A stretch of 64,000 nt of DNA, taken from assembly GCA_035578155.1 (NCBI GenBank), contig JAPWDM010000008.1:19660842-19724841 (forward strand). The letters run 5' to 3'. Each line of letters starts with the position of its first letter. The first letter of the stretch is position 1. Below, piece by piece: positions 34,537 through 47,323 of the stretch. A program made the translations under genes and the position numbers. The notes beneath the pieces are model-generated. The model did no database searches and was not told the origin of the DNA. It saw only the letters and a list, made by a program, of their open reading frames with translations. This DNA is from Brachynemurus nebulosus (lineage: Eukaryota; Arthropoda; Insecta; Neuroptera; Myrmeleontidae).

Positions 34537-35476
34537 GGGGAAGGTCGCCCAAAGAGGGTAAGCTAAGATTAAACGCCCAAAAAAGTGACTTTTGACCTCG
34601 AGAAGCAGATCTTTTTTATATTATCAGATAGATTAGTTATCGAACTTTAAAATTAAACTTCGCTTAAGAAATTTTTATACGATATTTATTTTTAATAAAG
34701 AAAATACAAAACCTCTGCAAAAACCCGCTTTGCCCGTATAGGTATCCTAAAGCGAGTAATCCTCTTTGGGCAAAGCGGGTAAGTACATTATGTATTTAAA
34801 TACTGTTACTATTTTTTAATATATACTTTCTTAATCAAATAGAACTTAACAAAAATAATAATTAAGTAAAAAAAATTGAAAATGACAAAAATAATCAATT
34901 TTTAACAATTAAATGTAACTTTCTTTCAAACCCCCATATTGGGGTATATTACTTCAAGTGGTTCCACACCAAAATCATCACAAACAAGATAGAAATATTT
35001 TTTTTTAAGCTTTTTCCCTCATTTCGTCGTAAAAAGAAGATTTTTTATTTTTTTCTCTTTCCAACAGTTTTTCCCATTAAGATGCTTCTATTTTGTCTAC
35101 CCGCTTTGCCCACAAAGACTTAATTTTGTTAATTTAGAATAATTTCAAAATGAAAGCAGATACATGTCTATCTTTTTCTACATTAAAAGTCAATTGATGA
35201 TAACATAATACGGTAATACCAAAAAGATTACAAATAAAAAGGTCTGTGACTAGTCACAGAATATTTATCGTCAAAATTTTTAACAAAATCAACAAAAAAA
35301 TTTGATGACGCTTAACTAGGACGTTAAACGACACAAGCGTTCAAGTGCAACTGATTAATACTGGTTGATATTCGGTTAATCTCGGTATCCACACGACCTG
35401 ACAAAAACATTCGATACAACGAAATACAAGCGCTTACCCGCTTTAAGAGGGGTACCCGCTTTGGGCGACCTTCCCC
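34537..35476 (-). mobile_element. Family C MITE, copy 2
   Basis: Inverted relative to copy 1. Ends GGGGAAGGTCGCCCAAAG and CTTTGGGCGACCTTCCCC are flanked by TA (34535-34536; 35477-35478). The length is 940 bp. It keeps the internal GGGCAAAGCGGGT motifs (near 34726 reversed, 34768, 35098 reversed) and has an extra terminal duplicate (CTTACCCGCTTT then GTACCCGCTTTG near 35435-35462). It lacks the TA array present in copy 1. Confidence 0.85.
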
Positions 35477-35687
35477 TAATTGTTTTTTCGTACTGTTCAG
35501 TGTTTGTAGTAATTATTTAAAGTAGATATTAATTTTCCCTAAAAAGTTTTTATTTTCCCTTTTAAGTGGCTCTGCTTTTAGTAAACGTGATAAGTCGGAA
35601 GATACCTAACCAGCCACTACCCATATACAATAACCCAGTTATGATAGGTACCTGTGTTGTTCGTCCTTAAGGAGAAGGATCGGTTAG
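35477..35687. other. Spacer between families C and B
   Basis: No feature recognised. Confidence 0.5.
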
Positions 35688-37046
35688 CTTACAAGGAAAG
35701 GGCAAGAAGTCGAAAATTCAAAAAAACCTGATACTTTGTTAGTGTGTAGAGAGTGGCTACCTAATAACATAAAAAATATCAGTTGCTGCTAAAAAACGTT
35801 TTTAAGGGATGTAACATCCCCCTAAAGTTGGAACTCAAAAATTTGAAAATCGATGAAATTTTGTTTATAGGTACCTTAAAAAATTCTAGTAACCAATATA
35901 TCATTATTTTTTGCATTTACACATTTTTAAGAGTTGAAACCACCCCTCGACTGTGTACTTAAAAATTTAAAAATTGATGTTATTTTGTTTATATATACTA
36001 TACAGAGCTCTAATAATAGATATAACATTATTTTTTGCATCTACAAATTTTTAGGGGTTGAAAATACCCCTTCATATGTGTACTTAAAAATTTATAAATT
36101 GATGATATTTTGTTTATATATACTATACAGAGCTCCGGTAATAAATATAACATTATTTTTTGCATCTTTAAATTTTTAGGGGTTGAAATTACCCCTTCAT
36201 ATGTGTACTTAAAAATTTATAAATTTATGATATTTTGTTTACATATACTATACAGAGCCCTAGTAATAAATATAACATTATTTTTTGCGTCCACAAATTT
36301 TCAAACCACCCGGTCAAGTGCGTACCTAAAAATTTGAAAACTGGCGATATTGTGTTTACATATATTACATAGAGACCTAACGATAAATATATTATATATA
36401 TATTTGTTCACACAGTTCTGGGGGGTGAAACACCCCTCCAAGTTTTAAACTAAAAATTTCAAAACTGACAAAATTTTTTATAGTACCTATATATAAATAA
36501 AATTTCGTCAATTTTAAATTTTCTAAGCACACACTTGAAGGGGTGTTTTCACCCCTTAAAAATGTGTGGAGGCAAAAAGTAATGTTATATTTCTTATTAG
36601 AATTTCATATAATGTGTAAAGACAAAATATGGACAATTTTTAATTTTTTAGATACGCACTTGAAGGGCTGGTTTCAACCCTTGAAAATTTGTGGATGCAA
36701 AAAATGTTATATTTATTACTAGAGCCCTATATGGTATATATAAACAAAATATCACCAATTTATAAATTTTTAAGTACACATATGAAAGGGGTGGTTTCAA
36801 CCCCTAAAAATGTGTAAATGCAAAAAATAATCATATATTGGTTACTAAAACTTTTTAAGGTACCTATAAACAAAATTTCATCAATTTTTAAATTTTTTAG
36901 TTCCAACTTTGAGGGGATGTTTCACCCCTTAAAAACGTTTTTTAGGAGCAACTGATATTTTTTATGTTATTAGGTAGCCACTCTCTACACACTGACAAAG
37001 TTTCAGATATTTTTGAATTTTCGACTTCTTGCCCTTCCCTTGTTAG
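35688..37046. repeat. Family B foldback, copy 2
   Basis: Ends CTTACAAGGAAAGGGCAAGA and TTGCCCTTCCCTTGTTAG. Subunits of about 123 bp with TAACATTATTTTTTGC occur near 36023, 36146 and 36269, and are inverted in the right half. It is shorter than copy 1 (1359 against 1583 bp), most simply through loss of subunits. Confidence 0.8.
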
Positions 37047-37944
37047 TAGCAAACCACCTGAGTGATTATCAGGCGATCCTTCGTGTCTCAGCCGATCCAA
37101 TTTAACAAATTTTCAATCCCTATGTGATTTTTGTATATTACTTTGTAGTAAGTTGGCCTGGGTAACTCAGCATAAAATCTTGAGTTGACGCAATAACTCA
37201 AGCGCACCTTACTGTGCTAGCGCAGTGTTCTAACTCATTGCGCTGTTAACCGCAGTAGGCATTGTAGAAAGCGAATATACATACGGAAGGTATCAAGCGC
37301 ATGCGGCGCACGCGCTTTGTGATATTTTGTCATGACACCATTAACATTTCCGGCCTAGTGGCCTATTTTCTGCCATTTTGTGGCGGCGTGCACACGATTA
37401 ATAATACCAATAATATTTACTGAGGAAAATAATAAATTATTATTTTTATAATATAAAATAGATCAGTAATTCGAAATACTGATAGTATTACGGATCGTGT
37501 ACCTGTACAGGCGGCTTATTATAATTTACGCGGTAACGTCATTAACACATTTTTTAAACGTCAGGTTTTTTATAAATTTTGTTTAGCATGCATAAAACAA
37601 ATGAAACTACCAAAAAGTCGTATCAAGATTTTTTCAGATTTCAGTGTGTTATTGTATTTCATGTATTCCCAAATTAATAAATCCTGTCAATCATTCTTAA
37701 TAATTCATTTCATTCATATGTACATTTATAAAATAAACATAAATAAAAGTCAAAGGCTAGTACGGCTAGTACTAATGTTTCAAAATTCAAATCAAAGAAT
37801 ACTTATGTATGGTCGCAAGCTCAAAAGACCTCCAGAAGCTGAGGTGAGGGGAACACAAACTGTATTATTTCGATTATTTCCATAGTTACCAACCAAACCA
37901 AGTAATTATGTTTTTATATGAGTGAGTGAGTAAACTTCTATTTA
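37047..37944. other. Anonymous DNA
   Basis: No gene. GAGTTGACGCAATAACTCAA and TGTGCTAGCGCAGTGTTCTAAC at 37180-37240 resemble GAGTTAACGCAATTGCGCGG and TAGCGCAGTGTTAAG at 38360-38395, so the intervening hairpin may lie inside a larger unit with related ends. Confidence 0.4.
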
Positions 37945-38110
37945 TTCGTCGTGTTCGTTGCTGAGTTTTTCTGCTCAAAGTGATCTGTTGGTGCATGCTC
38001 CAAAATACTTCATATTATGAGCACAAGTATTTCGTACTTCATAAAAATGTTGTTGCGCAAGCGCTAACAGCTCACTTTGAGCAGAAAAACTCAGCAACGA
38101 ACACGGCGAT
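37945..38110. repeat. Hairpin MITE, 43-bp arms
   Basis: CGTCGTGTTCGTTGCTGAGT and TTTTCTGCTCAAAGTGA are mirrored by TCACTTTGAGCAGAAAA and ACTCAGCAACGAACACGGCG with one or two mismatches. The loop is about 75 bp. Confidence 0.8.
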
Positions 38111-38401
38111 TAATATGATAGATAAAGATAAATGCAGATGTTGATAAAAAAGTTCTTTTTAGCTTGCGCCTATAATACATTTTCTAACCTCTCATCGTGT
38201 TATAAAAAGTGCCCTATTTTGAGTTGAACTTTTAATGTGAGCCTTTAATGAAATACATATAGAGTCTAAAACTGTAATATTTAATTTGAGTTAATTACTG
38301 AGTTATGCGTTACAAGTTTTAAAAAAAGTGAGTTGACAAAATTAGCACAGCATATAGTGAGTTAACGCAATTGCGCGGCGTAGCGCAGTGTTAAGCGGGT
38401 T
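38111..38401. other. Anonymous DNA
   Basis: Contains the GAGTTAACGCAATTGCG block mentioned above; otherwise unremarkable. Confidence 0.4.
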
Positions 38402-38830
38402 CTACACGATGCTACGAACGTTCCTTCCAACGTTCGATCGAACGTTTGAGGCAATTAAGTTCGATAGTTGATGCGACGAATGTATCTGCTACACGGTGAA
38501 TCGAATGTTTGATCCAATACGAATGATGATGTGTTGGTACTCAGTGGACGACGCTGTTGTCTGTCTGATGTTATCTCTAATGTTATACACTGATGTTGTC
38601 TCTCTTCACATGAACGAGTCGTGCGCAACCAACGAACGCAACCAACACTGACCTTCAAACGTTCGAAGCATCCCTTTGACTCGGTGCAAGAATACCGACA
38701 TCGAACGGGACACGACCAAATGCGAATGTTTGACGCTCGACATTGGACACTCGTAGGTTCGAACAACGGCTACACGATGCTATGAACCATCCAACGTCGA
38801 ATGTTGGAAGGTGTTCGTAGCATCGTGTAG
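38402..38830. mobile_element. MITE with ACACGATGCTACGAAC ends
   Basis: The left end CTACACGATGCTACGAACGT is mirrored by TTCGTAGCATCGTGTAG at 38814-38830; a third copy (CTACACGATGCTATGAAC) lies just inside the right end at 38770. The interior is comparatively GC-rich and dense in ACGTTCGA / TCGAATG motifs in both orientations. The length is 429 bp. I could not identify a convincing target duplication. The 103-codon minus-strand frame inside is not recognisable as a protein. Confidence 0.65.
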
Positions 38831-40874
38831 CAGCGGCATTACTCAGGCCTAGTAGTAAGTATCAGTCAAGCAACAACATACGCTTGAAACATAAAAGCCT
38901 AAAACAGTGAATGTTGGTTTACTTCTCCGATATTCGGCTCTTAAATTAAATTAACGAAATAATCAATAACTTAAGTATAGATTCCATAATGTACTCTTTA
39001 CTTATATTATATTTCATATAGTAAAAATGTTTCAACTGTTTTTAGTAATCATAATCAGTGGTGCTTTTTTGGTTATAACTGTACATATCGCCTGCAGGTG
39101 TTCACTAAAGATGGAACTGATGAAAAAGCGCGGTAGTCAGTTGTAAAAGACGATGACGATGACGCTGTGACGATGGGCAGAAGTTTTTCTCTTTCGTTTC
39201 CTTTATTCTTTTCTTTGTAATAACAGCACAGCAGTCGGTGAGTGTGTCTGTGAATGGCGAGCGCTATGATGCTTCCACTTCTGCTGCTCACAAGTTTGAT
39301 GTGTTTGTCATAAATATAGACAAGCAACACAACGTTATGTAATGTAATGTCGTCAATGTGACAAATAGAAAGAAAAATTATGATCAAATATAAAATATAA
39401 AATAAAAAGTTGTAGTAGTCTCTGAGTATCTGATAACGATGATACTTGTCTACGGGGAATAAGGGAAAAGGCCATTTGAAAAGAAAGAAAAACGGAGTAG
39501 GTAGTTAAGTAGAAGTAAAATTAGTTACAAAACAGTAAAATAAAGAAATTTATTTCATTTTCAATGTATAAAACGTTCGTATCTATCAAGTTCATTTACG
39601 TGGAAGGGGAAATAATAATGAGGTAACTTGACTCATATATATCGTCACCCATGTATATAAAAATCAATATAAATAAAAAAAATTTGTGTTTGGCCTCCGA
39701 CATCTCAAATAAGTAAAGAGTCACATTTTTGACCTACTATAAAAATTCGAGGAAAAATTGTAATTTTTCGCTTACAATATTAGATATTTTCTAGTAAACT
39801 TTCTCGGAGTTGGTATTGAAACTGGCTGTTCATTAACAAAAGATTTTGGGTAAATGGTTCTGGTTGGGAATGCAAGGGCGTGTTTCAAGTAGTGATAATT
39901 ACTGACAACCATCACTAACACATCTAGGTATTTAAGATCACAAAAATATAAACGACGAGCAAAATAAAGCTCATTTTATTTTTGTTCGGTCCCCCTACCG
40001 ACAGTTACGGGTCCCTTTTTCAAGCCCGGGCCCCGGAGCTACCCTACCCTCACGTCGGGCCTATATAAGGTGGCATTTGATAAAAAAATTAGTGGGCAAC
40101 GTTTGAATATCATCAAAAATTATAAAAGCGGTACTGTAAATTCCGAATTTTTAATCTAATATAATATCTAATCTAATATCTTCGCTTTACCTTCAAAATT
40201 ATAGGTCTGAATTCCTTATGGACTATACATACATGAAATTACTTTCCAAAGGGCACAATTTCAGGAAAAATTGGGATAAAAGTTATTTTTGTGTAGAATA
40301 TTCTAAGAAGCTGTAATAATAATTTTACGTCAGTAAAAAAATAAAACTAAAAATAAGCCACTTCTGGGAACATTCATTCTCGGAAGAAATATAAATAAAC
40401 AACAAAATAGACAATGTTAAAATTACAGTAATTTGCCTAGATAAGAAACTTTCAAATTAATTTTCTTAGGTATTCACAGAAATAAAAAATCCAATTCAAA
40501 TCAGTCAAAGAAATTGACAATAGTATTTAAATAATTTTCTGTTTTAAAATTTTTTCGATTAAAATTTTTGTAATAAATAGAGTAGGCACCGCTAATAATT
40601 ATTATTGGAAAAGGCATAAATATCGGTAAATATCACTGTTCGTTGTAGGTAAAGGTAACTAAACCAAAGTAACTATACGATCGTTTTGAAATCAAAAATT
40701 ATGATTGTAATGTATGGGATCATCCATTTTCATATTTTCTTATATCAAATTCATCAAATTGATTGTACGAAACATTTCATATTTGAGCAAGTTTAACTTG
40801 CGAAATATTTTTTTTTTTTAAATGTATTTTCTAAATTATTTTTAAATATTTAAAATTATTTCTTTTTATGTACA
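38831..40874. other. Anonymous DNA with two GC-richer patches
   Basis: At 39120-39290 the sequence is of mixed composition (an open frame at 39073-39387 on the minus strand is not recognisable). At 39985-40065 lies an unusually GC-rich block (GGTCCCCCTACCGACAGTTA; GCCCGGGCCCCGGAGCTACC) ending in CCTATATAAGG. Neither can be assigned. Confidence 0.45.
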
Positions 40875-41092
40875 TACTATACCTCTTTTCAGATAAAATT
40901 GATCATGAGTTTTCGTTAAAAAATTAAATAATTCTTATATTCGAAACACATCGATCTTCTATTCTTTTCTAAAAATAAACTGCAAATTTAAAATTTACAT
41001 AAATGCAATAATAAAAGAGATAAAGCCAAGAAAACGGAAATTATTTAAATTCAAAGTTACGAAGCATGGTTAAATTTAACTAAAATAGACCA
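40875..41092 (+). repeat. Family L direct repeat, copy 2
   Basis: Nearly identical to 31893-32110, same orientation; differences are single bases and a short deletion near 40984. Confidence 0.8.
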
Positions 41093-41125
41093 TACATCAT
41101 GCCTTCTTATTTAATATCTTATTTT

Positions 41126-41248
41126 TAATTTTTAGTCGAATTTTTCCTTGAAAAAATTAGACTTATACAGCCTATGCGATAAGAACGCCGAGAGTAGGGG
41201 CGCTATCCGTTTTCGGACCCGTAGAACACGATTCTGTAGAAAAAAATG

Positions 41249-41320
<72 letters not shown>

Positions 41321-42212
41321 CCGCTACCTTTTACCCTAATGTCGGGTCAAATTTTGGGCAAATTTTGGTTCCGACCCAACTTTTAAGGGGGTGGTGGAGG
41401 GCGGAAAAGCAATGAAACTTTTGCTTTCCGGTTGGGAATAATGTTTCGGTCAATTATCTACAACATATCCAAAATTCAGCTTCCTAGGATGATTCGGAAG
41501 GAGTAGAGGGGGAAAAACGATTTTCGTTTGATCTAACACGCCCCCAGCCACTCAGAATTAACGTAGAGGATTGAAATTTGGTGTGTTGATAGAGTTCATA
41601 ATTAGGTTGTGCTTTTTGAAAGTTTTGATATTTTACCCCAATCTCCCTCATTTTTAAGCTACAATTTCAAGCTTTTTCGACCTTTTCGAAGTTTGTACCA
41701 CTCGCACAGGTCACCCAAATAAACTTAGAGGGCTGAAATTTTGTATTCGGATTGAGTTAGTGTCAAGGCGGTGCCTTTTGGGGGTCTCAACTTTTAACCC
41801 TTACCCCCACCATTTTTATACCAAAAAGAACATGATTTTTCTTGTTTTTTAAAAGTTTCGTTCGGGTCCAAATCTCCCCAAATAAACCTAGAGGGCTGAA
41901 ATTTTTGTGTACAGGTTAAGTTAATAGCCAGCCACTGCTTTTTGGAGGTTTCAACTTTTAACCCTTACCCCCACGATTTTTACGACAATATTTCCTTGAT
42001 TTTTTTGCTTTTTTTCTAACACGTCTAGAGACTCTCTAGGGAAAACTAGAGGGCTCAAATTTTGTACGTGTATTGAGTTAGTATCCAGCCAGTGCCCTTT
42101 AGGAATTTCACATTACTTTTCCCCCCACTTTTCCCATTTTTACATTGGAATTCAATGGTATTGTTAAATGTATTTTAAATGCTTTATTTCTATTCTATTA
42201 CAAGCAGGCGTA
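41126..42212 (-). repeat. Family A element, copy 2 (truncated)
   Basis: The element end AGTCGAATTTTTCCTTGAAA lies at 41134, then CCGTTTTCGGACCCGTAGAA, a TA array, and the same series of CCTCTAAG/AGGGCTGAAATTTTG subunits as copy 1 in reverse order. Homology ends near ACAAGCAGGCG (about 42212), so the far terminus is lost. Confidence 0.75.
41253..41318. repeat. (TA)n microsatellite inside family A
   Basis: About 66 bp of TA at the same internal position as in copy 1. Confidence 0.95.
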
Positions 42213-43060
42213 TAGTAGTAGGGGTAGAGAAAATAAATTTCTGCTACAGATCGACTCTTAGGAAGGCCAAACTAAACCAAACCAGAGTTATACGATAAAA
42301 TTTTTATTGATGATGAGAAGAGGCTCACTTGTAGTGTAAAAGTTATTCCCTCTAAATGTATTCCTTTGGTATAACCGTGTGATATGTATTTCTCCAGGCA
42401 AGTAAAAAAATGTGAAAACATTTCACTAAAACATTTCAACATGACAACACCAATAGTTCACACGTATAATACCGGTCGCCACGACAATTTTTGAGCGCTG
42501 TGTGATTGTTAAAATTAAAATTAATAGTGTTATTCATTATATCAAGTAATTAATTCAAATTCTATTTTATAAAAATTTTTTAAAACTTTTTTAAAAACTT
42601 TTAATATTCATGTGTGGTGTACCAGTGAATTTTATCACAATTGGTTTTTTTTTCTGTATTTTCAATCTCTTTGTTCGTCGAAGGTTTCGGGCGTTGTCAT
42701 GTCCTTGATAGAGGTCACAAGGGCTTTTCCTTTGTTTTTTGTTATCTCATCGGCGGTTCCAACCGCAATTCAACTATTTTTTGAATTTTTTGGATTTGTT
42801 GTACTGCTGGTACTCATGAACGTACCCATTTTTGGGGTTTCTTACTTTTTACATTTCTACAATTTTATTACAATTAATTGTCATATCTTAATTCGCTGTT
42901 ATTACAATTATGGTTTTTAACCTTTTTTGGAAAATTAAAATTTTACTTTCTGACGAGTTTTTGTTGTTACAATACAACTTACATTATTACTTTTTCTAAG
43001 CCGACTAATTTTTATTTTATTTAATTTATTCGACAATGGTTGTCCAAAAAAGATATATCT
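42213..43060. other. Anonymous AT-rich DNA
   Basis: An open frame at 42612-42920 encodes a hydrophobic peptide with no recognisable motif. The segment ends in the Penelope-type hairpin described next and may be the body of a dead Penelope-related sequence. Confidence 0.4.
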
Positions 43061-43092
43061 CTTGAAAATGATCATAAATTGATCGAAACGCG
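43061..43092 (+). ncRNA. Penelope-type hairpin (hammerhead-like) remnant
   Basis: CTTGAAAATGATCATAAATT, then GATCGAAACGCG. This has the same stem (GATCA...TGATC) and CGAAA box as the hairpin beside the Penelope-like element, but the CUGANGA box is degraded (CTTGAAAA). No reverse transcriptase is nearby. Confidence 0.3.
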
Positions 43093-44250
43093 TCGAGTAA
43101 AAAGGAACTTTTTATAAGTTATTTTTAATAACCTTGCAGGCTGTCGACTCCTTGTTTTAATTTTCATAATACCTCCACCTGCAGTTGGACTGATTTATAT
43201 ATACTAGAAGAAAATCGTGAAATAAATTATCGCAAAGATTGCATAAAAATACACTCAATAGTGCACCACCAGCTGTCATCGCCCATATTTTTAGATATGA
43301 TAAAATACGCCTGGTATGCGTCAAAATTAACTCATGATAGAAACATTTTCAAGAACATGAATCAGGTATGTTTTTCACTAGATGTTTTACAGACACCCTG
43401 TTTATGTCAACTATCACTCTGGGTCTTGTGTGAAAATTATAATAATAATTTACAATTAAATAAATGTTACTTTAAAAGTTTTATAATTAATTTTTTATCC
43501 TACTTTTTATAATTAATTTTTTAATTTTTTTTATATCCAAGCGTGAATTTCATAATTTAGTAAAGGTAATTCCTTTTGGGTAGTTTGCTAAAATATTTTA
43601 CCCCTATGTTCTTATGATAAGTTGAAATGATAGACTTTATTTATTAGTAAGCTCACTCATCAATCCTCTTTATTTTTAATTTATCCCTTTGTCTAATTAT
43701 CTAGGAACAGTTGAAAATTTTCAAAAACTAATTGCGTATTTCTTCAAACGTATAACATAGACTAAAAATTTAAAGTAAGCCTGTTAAGAAGGTGTCAACA
43801 AATTTGGTATAGAAGTAACAAAGAAATATGTTGATTTAAAATACTCAAATTTTATATATTTTTGAAATATCTAATATTTTGTAGACTTTATTCTAAATAA
43901 ATATCCTCACTATTCCTATTGGAAAATTTAAATCCCTACGCCTACATCCCCTATAAGCCTCTTTGCATTATATTTGAACATTTCCTAAAAAGTAACTGAG
44001 TCATTGTTAGAGACGCTAAAATAGAAGGCGTTGAAAATGTAAACTTTGACCTCACCCCCATTTTTTTGCGTGTGTTCCCTATTTTACTCTTTACAAGATT
44101 AATTTTCAAAAAGTGTTGAAACATGTATTCATTAATTTATTTTTTACCTCCTTTAACTATGCCCTTCAGTTTCATTCATATAAAATTATCCTAACTCTGA
44201 GTAAAGCTACTTTAAATCAGTTATTCCAAAACAAATAGGGTAAATTTAAT
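43093..44250. other. Anonymous AT-rich DNA
   Basis: No gene or repeat recognised. Confidence 0.55.
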
Positions 44251-44375
44251 TTCAATTCAATTCTTTAAAGTGCTTCGCGCTTCGCCTGCCAACCAGTTTA
44301 AAATTCTATAAAAGATTAATTCCATGTAATGCTTCGCTATGCTCGCCAAACGACTCAAAAGTAACCATATTAATA
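44250..44375 (+). repeat. Family J remnants, two units
   Basis: AAAGTGCTTCGCGCTTCGCC at 44268 and AATGCTTCGCTATGCTCGCC at 44329, the latter followed by AAACGACTCAAAAGTAA, resemble the segments near 24262, 25325 and 57090. Degenerate short dispersed repeat. Confidence 0.4.
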
Positions 44376-47300
44376 TATCAGATTTTCATACTTTAAGATC
44401 TTTCCATAGATTACCATATTGATCATTTTAAAATTAATTCAATTTTAGATCCTTTTCAGGATCCGAGAACCCTGGTGGACTTTTTAAAACTATGTTCAGT
44501 TCCTCCGTAATTAAACTTTACTACTATTACTACTTTACAAAGTGAAATTTTAGTTAAAAGTTTTGAAATTAATATTTTTAAGCATTCTTTTTATCGTAAC
44601 CTAGGCAATCTTCTGTTTTTCTCTCTTTTGTTTCCGTTTATTATTAAATTAGTATTTTTGATATATCAAGTTTTTTCCTGTATATATCAACCCCCTAAAG
44701 AATATTGTGTTAATTTTGAATGAGAATGTTGTTGATGATGAGGTGATGATGCGTCTAAAGAATAAATTTATAATGTTTCACTGAAATCTTTCCCGTGGTT
44801 TTTGTCAGCCATGCCTATGGAAAACCTAATTGGTAATTTTATTATACAAATTCTACGTAACTTCCAAAATATCAGTTTTAGATATTAGAACATCCTACAG
44901 TAATAGATAGACTTTACATTTTTCTACATAATTATGATAAAAAATACAGATGATTCATTTGAAAAAAAAAAATATTTGAACAATAAACAAAAAATTTAAA
45001 AATAAATGCTTTATGTGACTACCCTGCATCAAGTCAAAAAGCTGAAATGTCACTAACACATAGAATATTAGTAACAATTTCCAGCCAATTAAAATTTGCT
45101 GTCAAAAACACTTCAAATAACAAATTTGGTGTCAGCTTTCGTTATAACCGGAAATGGCAGCAAGTTAAAAATATTTAAATTAAAATCTTCATAATTGAAA
45201 ACTGCTATAACAAAATTTTCAAAAATCTAATTTACTTAGAAAACCATGAACTTTAAATGTAAATTCTATTTTAATCATCCTCTACATAACCATTTGGGAG
45301 ATTACATTAAAATGTTGCTAAGATTGATCGGGAGGTTAATATCTATATTTCCTGTAAATTTCAACTCAATAGCTTTAACAGTTTTTGAGTTAAAACAGAC
45401 AGACCGACAGACAAAAAATGTTTCCAAGTTATATTTGGTGTATATTATGTCGAATTTGCTAACTGGAAAACATACTAATACCTAAAAATTGGAAAATCAC
45501 AGACAGACACTTCTATTTTAATTATAGCTATTGATACGTTCGTTAAAATTTTAATTATTTTTTTACTGTTTTTTCTGAATAGTGCGCGCTATTATTTTAG
45601 TATAGGTATTAACATATTAAGTAGACTCTTTCACCAAAAAAAATTTCATCTAAATCGCCGACCCCAAGGCTGTGCCGTCCCCTTGTACGAAAGCAAGAAT
45701 ATAGAAAGCTGGAAATCTGATAAATGTATGAGTGCTGTTACCGTATTAAGTATTTTACTTCGGTCCGCTAACATTTTGGCCTATAAATATTCGGATTTTG
45801 AAGTAGTGCACAAAAAGCCCTAATGGGATGTCAGTTTTTCTTTTATATACGAGTACCATCCGTATAAACGGTCCGTTGCGATAAATCTGCTAACTAATAT
45901 TTGGTTTATCCTTATCGATTTGTCTATTTTTGGTAAAATATACATTCAGCACTGTATTATACACGTCAGATAAGAAAATAAAGAACCTTTTTGACTAGTA
46001 TAAGTGCCCAGGTCACTGTTCATAATGGTTGTAAAATTTAATGATATCACTTAACTTATATTCAAACTAAAGTAGACCACAATTTCTGAATAAAAAAAAA
46101 GTAAATGTTTTGTACAAAAAATAATTTGGGTTATTTTGTGTGATGTTTTACTCTTCACAGTTTTATAACTATTGCGAGTAGCGAGCGATCTAAGCGTTCG
46201 GACTGGTGAAACCGGAGCTTAAATCATACGATTATATATGTATGTTTGTATATACAAATACGTCTTTAGTCTTCATTTAAGTCAGTCAGTTGATTCTGTG
46301 TTCGTTGTTCTTCAGTCTCATTTACAAAACAACTGAACAATTATGTTCAGTTCATTGGCTTGGAATAAAATAGAAAACTCATATATAGAGTACGTAGACT
46401 AAAGTGGAGGAGTTGTTATGTTTCTTTTTCAATGTATATTTTTTCTCTTTTTGTGTTCTAGAATTTTAACAATTTTGCTGTGTTACGTCCCGTCAGTGGC
46501 AATCGTCATCACTCATCAACATCACAACGTTGCACATCAAGAACGCTGACTTCTATATACGTCACTTATCATCTTTTTAACGTTTTCTATATAAAATAAA
46601 TAACAAATTGTATACTTCTCATATTGTTTATTTATTTAAAATGATACACTAAAAATTATATGTAGAGAAATATTAATATTTAAAACGACATTTTCTCTTA
46701 AATTGTGTAAGATTTTATACTGATTATTAGAACGTGGTCAAGTGTGGGTAGACCAAACGCAATGACAAAAATGACAGATTTATAAGAATGCCACGGTTAG
46801 AACTAGAACTACGAAATCTTTGAAATGAAAATTCAAAATTTTATCAGCTGTCGTATCTTGTTGTAAAAAACCAGGAGTGAGTTAGGTAACATCACTTTAG
46901 AATTTGTGTAATTTTGAAATGAAAATCATATATGATTTTCGTTTCCTATAGGAATCATATGAAGTTTCTCGATAGGAAGTAGTTAATGTCCAGACTAGGC
47001 ACAAAAAAAATTAAAATCGGTAAAATAGTGGCTGTTTTCCATTTTTTTAAAATTTTTCAAAGTTTAGAACATAGAGACATATCTATTGAAAATCTATACG
47101 AAATTTTAAGGTAATCGGTTTGATTGGACTCCAGGTTTTATGCTAAACCCGTACGAAAATATAGTTTCGAAAAAAAAACCTTTTAAAATTTCAATTCAGT
47201 CAATAACTTCCTAGCAACTAGTCTAATGAAGCGTTATAGCTATCTCATTTAATGAGTAATTTCAAAAATTTGCGACAACCTGCATGAAAATATTAGAAAA
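44376..47300. other. Anonymous DNA; LINE-tail-like block and a possible promoter patch
   Basis: At 45335-45415 TTTCAACTCAATAGCTTTAA and AGACAGACCGACAGACAAAA resemble insect LINE/SINE 3' blocks. At 46180-46330 a mixed-composition patch includes GTCAGTCAGTTGATTCTGTG, which looks like an insect initiator context, but no downstream coding sequence supports a gene. Nothing else was recognised. Confidence 0.4.
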
Positions 47301-47323
47301 ATTAAAAGAAAATTGTTCTACAT

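Noticed and set aside
38455..38766. 103-codon minus-strand frame
   Set aside because: It lies inside a palindromic MITE; repeated ACGTTCG words generate the frame.
39073..39387. 104-codon minus-strand open frame in a GC-richer patch
   Set aside because: No recognisable domain, no codon pattern evident, and a Ser run in low-complexity DNA; kept only as part of an anonymous interval.
42612..42920. 102-codon hydrophobic frame
   Set aside because: Phe/Leu/Val-rich because of T-rich DNA; no membrane-protein family recognised, and it lies next to a Penelope-type remnant.
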